Source: an uncultured Gammaproteobacteria bacterium
GTDB taxonomy: Bacteria > Pseudomonadota > Gammaproteobacteria > Steroidobacterales > Woeseiaceae
Direction: 5' to 3'
Assembly: GCA_938003715.1 (NCBI GenBank)
Contig: CALKYK010000187.1
Span: forward strand, 1-7,966
DNA length: 7,966 nucleotides
Shown: piece by piece, positions 1 through 5,936 of the stretch
Layout: each line of letters begins with the position of its first letter
How positions within the stretch are numbered: the stretch's first letter is position 1
Program-made: the position numbers and the translations under genes
Notes under the pieces: generated by a model
Told to the model about the DNA's origin: nothing
Seen by the model: only the letters and a program-made list of their open reading frames with translations
The model's database searches: none

Positions 1-177
1 GCCGGTCTTGCCGTCGGCTCCGAAGGCGCCACGATGGGTCAGATGTGCGAGGGAGGCAATCGCCGTTGCGACGACGTCGTGACTCGCATCGTCATCAAGG
101 TTCGCGATCAGACCGAAACCGCAGCTGTCGCGATCGAAGGCCGGGTCGTACAGCGATGTCAAAGTTCGATTCGTCAT
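1..177 (-). CDS. gltB: Glutamate synthase large (alpha) subunit, N-terminal 59 residues only
   Basis: The minus strand reads from an ATG at 177 to the window edge without a stop. The protein begins MTNRTLTSLYDPAFDRDSCG and continues with FGLIANLD, then LAHLTHRGAFGADGKTG. This is the conserved start of the glutaminase (Ntn amidotransferase) domain of GltB, which releases ammonia from glutamine and channels it to 2-oxoglutarate to make glutamate. Cys19 in the DSCGFGLIA motif matches the family's catalytic N-terminal cysteine, so the first 18 residues are probably a propeptide that is removed. Full-length GltB is about 1,500 residues, so nearly all of the gene lies left of the window. An in-frame stop at 217-219 limits the upstream extension, and only CTG/TTG codons lie between. 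No clear Shine-Dalgarno is visible before the ATG. Family assignment is firm; the exact start is likely. Confidence 0.93.
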   Translation of the reverse strand, partial: MTNRTLTSLYDPAFDRDSCGFGLIANLDDDASHDVVATAIASLAHLTHRGAFGADGKTG

Positions 178-191
178 TGCCAGCAAAGAGC

Positions 192-206
192 CTGCACCGT
201 GTGCAG
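192..206. repeat. Perfect inverted repeat in the gltB leader
   Basis: CTGCAC and GTGCAG arms of six bases flank a three-base centre (CGT). The element ends 15 bases upstream of the gltB ATG. In gltB mRNA it could form a short tight hairpin just ahead of the start; as DNA it could be a regulator site. The symmetry is directly visible; any function is inference. Confidence 0.4.
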
Positions 207-511
207 CCCCCCTTGTCAGGGTTTTGTTGTGCGCCGTGAAGACGCGAAGACGCCGGGATGTTTTACCTTGTAGCGCGCCCTGCCGGGCCGCTTTCGTTGG
301 TGGATGCGATTGCGTCGCGCCTTAGGGCATGCCGCCGATGTTCTCAATGCATCGTTTGCGGAGGCGCGAGCCGATAGTCACTGACCGAAACAACCCGAAG
401 CGAACAGTATATGTCAGCGCCGAGCTCTGCATCCAGCGCGGGAATTTCGGCCTTACGTAGAGCTTAGCATTCTGCGATGCGAGGCTCGCGCGATCGCTGC
501 AACAGGCAAAC

Positions 512-525
512 GTTACCCGCGTAAC
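512..525. repeat. Short inverted repeat ahead of the membrane protein gene
   Basis: GTTAC and GTAAC arms flank four bases (CCGC), 17 bases before the GTG at 543. The position fits an operator or a leader hairpin, but five-base arms are common by chance in 8 kb, so this is only a candidate. Confidence 0.25.
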
Positions 526-542
526 TGATCGCGCCGTCCGCC

Positions 543-1274
543 GTGCGAAAACCCGCGGACTGGCATTGCCGGCAGTCTGTTGCGAACATCCCTCGCATCG
601 TGACGCGTTATCACTTGCCCATCTGGCATGAAGACCGCCTGCTCCTGACCACCGTACTCGGCGTTAGTGTGCTGTCTTCATGGCTGTGGTGGGTACCTCT
701 GCGCTGCATCATGGACGGCCCGGCCTTTCAGTGGGCGAACACTTTCGGTGCAGGCGTGTTGCGCGGCAGTGGCATGGGTGGCGACTTTCTTGCGCTCGTC
801 CTGATCAGTGGACTGTTCATGACCGTCGTTTATACGGGGCTGCGCGGCGCGCGAGCACCGTTTCCGGCACTGCTCCTTTTCTGGACTTCGATAATCTTTG
901 CCGGCACATTCGCGCGCGCATGGTCCAGCTCGGAAGGCTACCGATTTCGCGGCGACACGATGGGCATAGACGTCGACATCACGTGGACAATGCCTGCCCT
1001 CGACGGCCTGGTTCTGCTGCTGGCCGCGATATGGGTGTTTCGCGAGTGGCGTGCGCCGCGACGACGAACCCTTCCCCGGTGGACGAAACTGAACGCACTG
1101 TTCCTGTGGCCGGTGGTCCTGCTGTTGCCATTCCAGGTCGTCTTGCTGCGCGTTGGCCCGATGCACGACACCACCGACGTGATCGGCTGGATTCTCACGT
1201 ATGCAGAGTGGGTGTTGATCAATCTCGCCCTGCTGCCGTGGCAGGAACGTGAAACCGCAACGGTCGAGGCCTGA
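543..1274 (+). CDS. Unrecognised multi-pass membrane protein
   Basis: The frame encodes 243 residues from a GTG at 543. I do not recognise the family. About six hydrophobic helices are visible: residues 33-53, 82-100, 106-124, 151-166, 184-203 and 213-231, so it should sit in the inner membrane. Notable stretches are SSWLWWVPLR at the end of helix 1, a glycine-rich GVLRGSGMGGDF before helix 2, and a basic loop EWRAPRRRTLPRW at 168-180 that probably faces the cytoplasm. A second GTG at 600 (residue 20, giving TRYHLPIWHEDR) is an equally plausible start because neither has a good Shine-Dalgarno and the first 19 residues look poorly coding. No catalytic or transport motif is evident. It converges on the lipoprotein pair, with 11 bases between stop codons, and appears to be transcribed alone. 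That it is a real gene is supported by length and by the coherent membrane pattern. Confidence 0.72.
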   Translation: MRKPADWHCRQSVANIPRIVTRYHLPIWHEDRLLLTTVLGVSVLSSWLWWVPLRCIMDGPAFQWANTFGAGVLRGSGMGGDFLALVLISGLFMTVVYTGLRGARAPFPALLLFWTSIIFAGTFARAWSSSEGYRFRGDTMGIDVDITWTMPALDGLVLLLAAIWVFREWRAPRRRTLPRWTKLNALFLWPVVLLLPFQVVLLRVGPMHDTTDVIGWILTYAEWVLINLALLPWQERETATVEA

Positions 1275-1289
1275 CCCGGTACGGGTCAG
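1271..1289. terminator. Palindrome spanning both convergent stop codons, possible bidirectional terminator
   Basis: Arms CTGACCCG (1271-1278) and CGGGTCAG (1282-1289) pair perfectly around a three-base loop, GTA. The TGA of the plus-strand membrane protein (1272-1274) lies in one arm and the TGA of the minus-strand lipoprotein (1286-1288) in the other. The placement suits a terminator serving both units. No T-run follows on either side, so intrinsic termination is uncertain; it may instead protect mRNA 3' ends. Confidence 0.45.
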
Positions 1290-1756
1290 CGCCCGACGGC
1301 GATGACGCCTTCGGCGCGGAACGGTAGCGGTTTGACGAACGGGATGTCGACGGCGAGGCTGCCGTCCAGTTCGTAGGCCACTTCTTCGCGCATGCCGCCG
1401 CGGAGCAGCGACACGAGCTGCGTTGCCGAATTCAAAAAGTCGAGATCGACCGAAATTACGAACGAGTCGTCGCCGCGCGCCGGTACCGTGAAGTCGCTTT
1501 GCGTTTCGCCGCCGGCGAATCGTTCGCCGTCCAGCAGCACGCGGTACTGAACGGCGCGCACCGGCAGCGGGAAGGGGTTGGGATTCTCGATGTCGAAGCC
1601 GAGCAGGAACGTCTGCTGGCTGAAACTCAGTTCCGCGATCTCGACGCCGGACAGGCGCACGGCCGGGGATTCGACCCGCAGCGACGTGCCGGCGCAGCCG
1701 GACAGGAACACCGCCATCGCCAGGATGGCTGCTGACGAACGGCTGAAGTCTCGCAT
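1286..1756 (-). CDS. LEA14-like (WHy domain) lipoprotein
   Basis: This 156-residue protein starts MRDFSRSS, has a hydrophobic signal stretch at 9-18 and a lipobox LSGC with the lipidated cysteine at residue 21. It is therefore predicted to be a membrane-anchored periplasmic lipoprotein. Residues about 28-150 match the LEA type 2 / WHy (water stress and hypersensitive response) beta-sandwich: ESPAVRLSGVEI, then FLLGFDIENPNPFPLPV with the hallmark NPNPFPLPV at 58-66, then the YRVLLDGERFAGG strand pair. Its cellular role is not established; in plants the fold is linked to desiccation stress. The ATG at 1756 is chosen because GGAGG lies at the right distance (1765-1769). An in-frame ATG at 1774 has no such site and would put extra residues before the signal peptide. 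It follows the NTF2-like lipoprotein gene by 23 bases, so the two are probably one operon. Confidence 0.85.
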   Translation of the reverse strand: MRDFSRSSAAILAMAVFLSGCAGTSLRVESPAVRLSGVEIAELSFSQQTFLLGFDIENPNPFPLPVRAVQYRVLLDGERFAGGETQSDFTVPARGDDSFVISVDLDFLNSATQLVSLLRGGMREEVAYELDGSLAVDIPFVKPLPFRAEGVIAVGR

Positions 1757-1764
1757 GCTGGTTG

Positions 1765-1769
1765 CCTCC
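1765..1769 (-). promoter_or_regulatory. Ribosome binding site that fixes the LEA14-like start
   Basis: GGAGG on the minus strand sits eight bases before the ATG at 1756. It favours this ATG over the in-frame one at 1774, whose upstream bases fall in the end of the preceding gene. Confidence 0.65.
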
Positions 1770-1779
1770 GCCATGACGC

Positions 1780-2223
1780 TCAGTGTAACTCGCCGCCGAG
1801 CTCGCCCCAACGCGCCCCGATCAGCAGCCACTCGTCGTCGACGTTCTCGAGCTCCAGCTCGAAGCGGTATGCATCCGCGCTGAACCCGAGCAGGTTGTCG
1901 TTGCTGCCCGCCATGCCGACGGTAATCTCGGCGATGGCCGCCGAGTCGCCGCTGACGGCAATGCGGTCGATTTTCGTCAGCAGCGCGATGGACTGCTGGC
2001 GAAAGAAGTAGAAGCGCAGCATGTTACCGATCTCGGCGTGGTCGTTACCGCGGCCGTCCGCGTAGCTTACCGAGATCATGTCCAGCAGCTCGCCACGGTC
2101 CTTTTCCTCGGCCGCCACCTCCGCCCGGGCGATCCAGGCCCGTATTGCCTCTTCGGGCGTTCCCGACTCACCGCCGCAGGCGGCAATCACAATGCTGAGC
2201 AGGATCGGAATCCGTGTGTGCAT
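1780..2223 (-). CDS. Small lipoprotein with probable NTF2-like domain
   Basis: The 147-residue protein begins MHTRIPILLSIVIAACGGES. The hydrophobic run ends in the lipobox IAAC with the lipidation cysteine at 16, so it is predicted to be exported and membrane anchored. The mature part begins with a helix EEAIRAWIARAEVAAEEKDRGELLDMIS (24-51), followed by a helix around 62-79 and alternating beta strands at 83-147 (KIDRIAVSGDSAAIAEITV, YRFELELENVDDEWLLIGARW). This helix-then-sheet order, with the closing W-x-L-hydrophobic-x-x strand, resembles NTF2-like/SnoaL-fold proteins; no catalytic residues are obvious. The frame is open 123 bases further upstream, but the ATG at 2223 carries a Shine-Dalgarno (AAGGA, 2228-2232) and starts exactly at the signal peptide. 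It is the first gene of a two-lipoprotein unit and lies divergent from the DUF924 gene. Fold assignment is moderate; lipoprotein call is strong. Confidence 0.8.
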   Translation of the reverse strand: MHTRIPILLSIVIAACGGESGTPEEAIRAWIARAEVAAEEKDRGELLDMISVSYADGRGNDHAEIGNMLRFYFFRQQSIALLTKIDRIAVSGDSAAIAEITVGMAGSNDNLLGFSADAYRFELELENVDDEWLLIGARWGELGGELH

Positions 2224-2227
2224 CTCG

Positions 2228-2234
2228 TCCTTCC
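2228..2234 (-). promoter_or_regulatory. Ribosome binding site of the NTF2-like lipoprotein gene
   Basis: The minus strand reads GGAAGGA followed by four bases and the ATG at 2223. It decides this start against upstream in-frame alternatives. Confidence 0.6.
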
Positions 2235-2269
2235 GGCCGGTCAGGCACGTCCCACGCCGGGCGGCCGCG

Positions 2270-2283
2270 GCGAACCGGTTCGC
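2270..2283. promoter_or_regulatory. Perfect 14-base palindrome in the divergent intergenic region
   Basis: GCGAACCGGTTCGC reads identically on both strands. It lies between the divergent lipoprotein (start 2223) and DUF924 (start 2441) genes, 47 bases upstream of the former. Such a site without a loop fits a dimeric regulator's operator better than an RNA hairpin. No regulator gene is nearby, so the binding protein is unknown and the role is inference. Confidence 0.35.
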
Positions 2284-2376
2284 GATAAATGGTAATTGCC
2301 GCCCTGCGATGATAGAACACACTATGAGCGGTCGGCGTCCCGGCATACTGTGACGCAGGTCGCACTACGAGGGCGC

Positions 2377-2391
2377 CCGCCCGCCGGGCGG
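2377..2391. repeat. GC-rich inverted repeat before the DUF924 gene
   Basis: Arms CCGCCCG and CGGGCGG flank a single C, 49 bases before the ATG at 2441. Composition is almost pure GC, so chance is a serious explanation in this genome; a leader hairpin or operator is possible. Confidence 0.25.
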
Positions 2392-2440
2392 ACACTGCCG
2401 CTCAAGCCGGCGCGCCCCGACCAGTTCGCGGAAATCCCAG

Positions 2441-3109
2441 ATGGCGGTCAAACTCTTAAGCGAAAGCTCCGACGCGACGATCACGGACGACGACCAGGTG
2501 CGAATCGACGCGATCCTCGGCTTCTGGTTCAAGGACGTCGAGCTCACCGCGCCGCAGATCGACGGCCGCATGGACGTCTGGTTCGGCGAGGATCCGGTTT
2601 TCGACGAGGAGATCGCTCGCGAATTCGGCGAGGACGTCGAAAAGGCCGCGGACGGCAAGCTGAATCACTGGGCGCACCAGCCGCAGGGGCGGCTCGCCCT
2701 GATCCTGCTGCTCGACCAGTTCCGGCGCAACATCTTCAGGAACAAGCCCGAGGCGTTCGCCTGCGACAAGGCGGCGCTCAAGCTCTGCGTCGAGGGCGCC
2801 ATGGAGAAAAAGGACAAGGGCCTGTCGCCGATACAGCGCGTATTCTTTTATATGCCGCTGCAGCACGCCGAGTCGCGCAAGGTGCAGCAGAAATCACGCG
2901 AAATCTACAACCGCCTCGCCGACGCGGTGTCCGCGACGTACAAGGAAACGTTCGAGACGATTGCGCAGTTCGCCGAACTGCACGCAGACATCATCGACCA
3001 GTTCGGCCGCTTTCCCCATCGAAACGCGATACTCGGCCGCGACAACACGCCGGAAGAAGACGAATACCTGGCCGGCGACGCGCCGACGTTCGGTCAGGGC
3101 GAGTCCTGA
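2441..3109 (+). CDS. DUF924 family protein
   Basis: The 222-residue product matches the DUF924 family along its length. Diagnostic parts in order are ILGFWF (25-30), VWFGEDPVFDEEI (46-58), HWAHQPQGRLALILLLDQFRRNIFR with its core at 84-100, FFYMPLQHAES (135-145) and FGRFPHRNAILGR (188-200) followed by TPEEDEYL. The family is soluble, helical and TPR-like; its function is not known to me, so no reaction is assigned. There is no signal peptide, so it is cytoplasmic. The length is usual for the family. The ATG at 2441 is used because it puts the conserved part at the right distance and there is no other in-frame ATG until residue 44; only a weak GGAA precedes it. Its last 16 bases overlap the convergent MATE gene. 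It appears to be a single-gene unit. Confidence 0.9.
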   Translation: MAVKLLSESSDATITDDDQVRIDAILGFWFKDVELTAPQIDGRMDVWFGEDPVFDEEIAREFGEDVEKAADGKLNHWAHQPQGRLALILLLDQFRRNIFRNKPEAFACDKAALKLCVEGAMEKKDKGLSPIQRVFFYMPLQHAESRKVQQKSREIYNRLADAVSATYKETFETIAQFAELHADIIDQFGRFPHRNAILGRDNTPEEDEYLAGDAPTFGQGES

Positions 3110-4455
3110 GCCGCAATCCGTTTCGACAGCCGGTCGAATCGCACGGATAACAGCAGCGCCGCGACAGTAAGACCCAGCACGAAGCCTGCCCAGATGTACG
3201 AGGGCGGCGCACGGAACGTGATCGCCGCGAGGTAGGCGAGCGGGAATCCCAGCACCCAGTACGCAAACGTGTTGATGACCATCGGCATGCGCGTGTCCTT
3301 GTAACCGCGCAGCGCGCCGGCCGCGCCGATCTGCACGCCATCCGCCACCTGGAAGATCGCCGCCATCAAAAGCAGGCTGATCGCGATGCGCGTCACGTCC
3401 GGGTCGTTGGTGTAAAGCGACACGACCAGGTCCCGCGCGATGAGCAGGAAGGCCGCGGAACAGGACATGAACAGTATGCACATGCCGATACCCATCTGCC
3501 CGGCAAAGCGCGCCGCGGCGGGGTTGCCTGCACCGAGCGCGTGCCCGGTACGTATGGTCGTCGCGGCGGACAGCGCGAGCGGGATCATGAACATCGTCGC
3601 CGCGAAGTTGAGCGCGATCTGGTGCGCCGCCGTGATGTCGGCGCCGCGCGTGCCTATCAGGATCGATACCGCGGAAAAAAGTCCGGCTTCGGCCGTGATC
3701 GTGACCGCAATCGGCGCGCCGAGTTTTACGATCTCGGCGAGTATCGGCAAACGCACTGGGGCGAAGCGGCCGAAAATGCCGAGCGGCCGGTAGATCGGCT
3801 TCAGCCGGACGTAGACGGCGATGATGACCAGCATCAGCCACATAGTGATCGCGCTGGCCATGCCGCAGCCGACGGCGCCGAACGCCGGCGCGCCGAGCTT
3901 CCCGTACATCAGTACCCAGTTGAAAAACACGTTCGTCACCAGCGCGAACAGCGACGTGTACATGATGGGACGCGTAAAGCCGATGCCTTCGGTGGTGAAA
4001 CGCAATGCAAAGAAGCCGCAGATCGCGGGCGCGCCGAACATGATCCAGCGCACGTAGCCGATCGTGATATCGCGAAAACCGGCGTCGATGCCGATGAACG
4101 TAAGGACCGGAGACACCAGCAGCTGCGCGAGCGAAAACAGGGTCAGACCGAGGAAGACCGCGAGCCACAATCCCTGGCGCGTGTAGCGGCCGATCATCTG
4201 CGGTTCGCCGGCGCCGTAGTAGCGTGCGGCAATCGGCGAAATTGCCATCATCAGGCCGAGGCACACGGTGAGCCCCAGAAACCATACGCTGCCGCCGACG
4301 GCCACGGCGGCCAGCGCTTCGGCGCCGAGCCGGCCTGCCATGACCGCGTCCGCGAACTGCATGCCGGCAATCGACAGGTTGTTGACGATCAGCGGCCCCG
4401 CGAGGCGCAATAAAGCGCGGGCTTCCTCGGTCAGGCTGTTCGTGGAGCGAAACAT
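3094..4455 (-). CDS. MATE family multidrug/cation exporter, NorM-like
   Basis: From the ATG at 4455 this is a 453-residue, twelve-helix inner-membrane protein, a typical length for MATE transporters, which expel cationic drugs or metabolites in exchange for Na+ or H+. Family landmarks are LAGPLIVNN in helix 1, FADAVMAGRLG (34-44), TIRTGHALGAGNPAAAR (about 300-316) and GAAGALRGYKDTRMP at the helix 10-11 loop. Three acidic residues used for cation coupling in Vibrio NorM (D36, E255, D371) have counterparts here at D36, E256 and D372, which suggests a working cation site and also supports this start. The frame extends to a GTG at 4506, but that would move these positions and adds a poorly hydrophobic, arginine-rich leader. 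No strong Shine-Dalgarno is present before either. The gene is divergent from the thiolase. Substrate cannot be told. Confidence 0.92.
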   Translation of the reverse strand: MFRSTNSLTEEARALLRLAGPLIVNNLSIAGMQFADAVMAGRLGAEALAAVAVGGSVWFLGLTVCLGLMMAISPIAARYYGAGEPQMIGRYTRQGLWLAVFLGLTLFSLAQLLVSPVLTFIGIDAGFRDITIGYVRWIMFGAPAICGFFALRFTTEGIGFTRPIMYTSLFALVTNVFFNWVLMYGKLGAPAFGAVGCGMASAITMWLMLVIIAVYVRLKPIYRPLGIFGRFAPVRLPILAEIVKLGAPIAVTITAEAGLFSAVSILIGTRGADITAAHQIALNFAATMFMIPLALSAATTIRTGHALGAGNPAAARFAGQMGIGMCILFMSCSAAFLLIARDLVVSLYTNDPDVTRIAISLLLMAAIFQVADGVQIGAAGALRGYKDTRMPMVINTFAYWVLGFPLAYLAAITFRAPPSYIWAGFVLGLTVAALLLSVRFDRLSKRIAAQDSP

Positions 4456-4613
4456 TGCGCGGGCGTTTTCATGGCGGAGCGATCGGGGACTATAGCCTGT
4501 AAGCACCTGCGGTGGTGGGGAAAAACCGCCCGTAACCGGGCTCCGACCCGGCCCGATGGTGTAAAGTTGCCGCTGGTCGTCGCCAGCAAAACAACAAGCG
4601 AACGGAGATAAAG
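4456..4613. promoter_or_regulatory. Divergent promoter region between the MATE and thiolase genes
   Basis: The 158 bases between the two starts must hold promoters for both directions. On the minus strand TATAGT (4489-4494) resembles a -10 box 33 bases before the MATE ATG, but no good -35 accompanies it. Toward the thiolase, two small inverted repeats are visible: CCGGG-N6-CCCGG (4536-4551) and GCTGG-N6-CCAGC (4572-4587). No strong plus-strand promoter was recognised. Confidence 0.4.
4604..4608 (+). promoter_or_regulatory. Ribosome binding site of the thiolase gene
   Basis: GGAGA lies five bases before the ATG at 4614 in an A-rich context and confirms this start. Confidence 0.6.
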
Positions 4614-5903
4614 ATGTTGCACGACGGAAAGTCCATTCGGGTCGCGGTGGTCGGCGGTGTCAGGATTCACTTCTGCCGCGCGCACTCCGTGTACGCCGAC
4701 TGCTCCAACCAGGACATGATGACCGAAACGCTGTCCGCGCTTGTACAAAAGTACGACCTGCGCGGGCAGACGCTCGGTGACGTCGCGCTCGGCGCCGTCA
4801 TCAAGCACTCGAAAGACTGGAACCTGGCGCGGGAGTGCGTCATCGGCTCCGGGCTGTCGCTCAGGACGCCGGGCGTCGACCTGCAGCGTGCGTGCGGCAC
4901 CAGCATCGAAGCCTGCATCATGGTCGCGAACAAGATCGCACTGGGACAGATCGAAGCCGGCATTGCCGGCGGCACAGATTCCATATCCGACGCGCCGATC
5001 GTCTATCCCGACGGCTACCGCAAGGTACTGCTCGCGAGCCATCGAGGGCGCAGCTTCTGGCAGAAGTTCAAGCCCTGGTTCGGGCTGCGTCCCGGCCACT
5101 TCGTGCCACAGTTCCCAGGCGTCGTGGAACCGCGCACCAAGCTGTCGATGGGCGAGAGTACGGAAATCACGGCCAAGGAATTCGAGGTCTCGCGCGAGCA
5201 CCAGGACCAGCTTGCACTCGCCAGTCACCTGAAAGCGGCGGCGGCCTACGACGAAGGTTTCTACAACGACCTGGTCGTGCCCTACAAGGGCGCGGACGAG
5301 GACAACAACATTCGCCGCGACACGTCGATCGAGAAGCTTAACAAACTGAAACCCGTGTTCGATCGATCGGATGAGGGCACGATGACGGCCGGCAACTCGA
5401 CGCCGCTGACCGACGGCGCCGCGGCGGTACTGCTTTCGTCGGAAGAGTGGGCGCGAAAAAAGAACCTGCCGATCATCGCCTACCTTTCTCACGTCAAGGT
5501 CGCGGCGGTCGACTTCGTCGATCGCGACGGCCTGCTGATGGCGCCCGCGTACGCCGTCTCCGAAATGCTCAAGGAAGCAAACCTGAGCCTGCAGGACTTC
5601 GACTTCTACGAGATCCACGAAGCGTTTGCCGCGCAGACGATCGCCACCCTCAAGGCCTGGCAGTCGGAACAATTCTGTCGCGAGCGCCTCGGCCGCAACC
5701 AGCCGATGGGCCCGATCGACCTGACAAAGATGAACGTGAAGGGCGGCAGCATTGCGATCGGGCATCCGTTTGCCGCCACCGGCGCGCGCATCGTCTCGAC
5801 GATGGCGAAGCTCCTGCACGAAAACGGCGGCGGCCGCGGCCTGATGTCCGTCTGCACCGCCGGCGGCATGGGCGTGACCGCGATCATGGAAGCGGCCCGG
5901 TAG
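4614..5903 (+). CDS. FadI-like thiolase (acetyl-CoA C-acyltransferase)
   Basis: This 429-residue protein is a complete thiolase. The N-terminal half carries the nucleophile Cys94 in QRACGTSIEA and the AGIAGGTDSISDAP glycine loop (115-128). The C-terminal half carries NSTPLTDGAAAVLL (261-274), the catalytic-site EIHEAFAAQ with His335, GGSIAIGHPFAATGAR with His384 and the second active cysteine Cys414 in CTAGGMG. GHPFAATGAR and the overall length are like FadI, the beta-oxidation thiolase of about 436 residues, rather than the shorter GHPxGxSGAR biosynthetic type. It should either cleave 3-ketoacyl-CoA or condense acetyl-CoA units in the cytoplasm; direction and chain length cannot be told. It lacks the usual FadJ partner and is instead followed 33 bases later by an SDR-fold gene. 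The usual RTPF motif near the N-terminus reads RIHF (17-20). Start is supported by the Shine-Dalgarno. Confidence 0.92.
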   Translation: MLHDGKSIRVAVVGGVRIHFCRAHSVYADCSNQDMMTETLSALVQKYDLRGQTLGDVALGAVIKHSKDWNLARECVIGSGLSLRTPGVDLQRACGTSIEACIMVANKIALGQIEAGIAGGTDSISDAPIVYPDGYRKVLLASHRGRSFWQKFKPWFGLRPGHFVPQFPGVVEPRTKLSMGESTEITAKEFEVSREHQDQLALASHLKAAAAYDEGFYNDLVVPYKGADEDNNIRRDTSIEKLNKLKPVFDRSDEGTMTAGNSTPLTDGAAAVLLSSEEWARKKNLPIIAYLSHVKVAAVDFVDRDGLLMAPAYAVSEMLKEANLSLQDFDFYEIHEAFAAQTIATLKAWQSEQFCRERLGRNQPMGPIDLTKMNVKGGSIAIGHPFAATGARIVSTMAKLLHENGGGRGLMSVCTAGGMGVTAIMEAAR

Positions 5904-5936
5904 CGCCGCGACAGTCGTCGGCGGCCGTACTCGAAC

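Larger units (their letters stand above)
178..542. other. Gene-free region between gltB and the membrane protein gene
   Basis: This 365-base stretch separates the divergent starts of gltB (minus) and the membrane protein (plus). I see no credible gene here: the short open frames on either strand have arginine- and cysteine-rich composition with no recognisable motif. It holds a perfect inverted repeat at 192-206, a tandem pair of the octamer GAAGACGC at 238-253, an 11-base palindrome GCGAG-G-CTCGC at 479-489 and an inverted repeat GTTAC-N4-GTAAC at 512-525. No sigma-70 promoter with both boxes well matched was found on either strand, although both flanking genes need one. Confidence 0.6.

Noticed and set aside
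210..225. Terminator-like CCCT-tgtc-AGGG followed by TTTT on the plus strand
   Set aside because: The stem is only four base pairs and no plus-strand gene ends there; gltB runs in the other direction.
238..253. Tandem GAAGACGC GAAGACGC as a CRISPR or satellite repeat
   Set aside because: There are only two adjacent eight-base copies, with no spacer structure and no further copies in the window.
34..273. Plus-strand small frame of 79 codons opposite gltB
   Set aside because: It is the reverse side of the gltB N-terminus and runs on into the leader; its cysteine/arginine-rich composition has no motif.
2894..4285. Long minus-strand open frame of 463 codons across the MATE and DUF924 genes
   Set aside because: It is an out-of-frame reading of the MATE gene on the same strand: the protein is rich in Arg, His and Asp with no motif, typical of shifted frames in GC-rich DNA.
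4431..5819. Minus-strand open frame of 462 codons antisense to the thiolase
   Set aside because: The opposite strand encodes a clear thiolase with all catalytic motifs; the antisense product is Arg/Asp/Val rich and has no recognisable domain.
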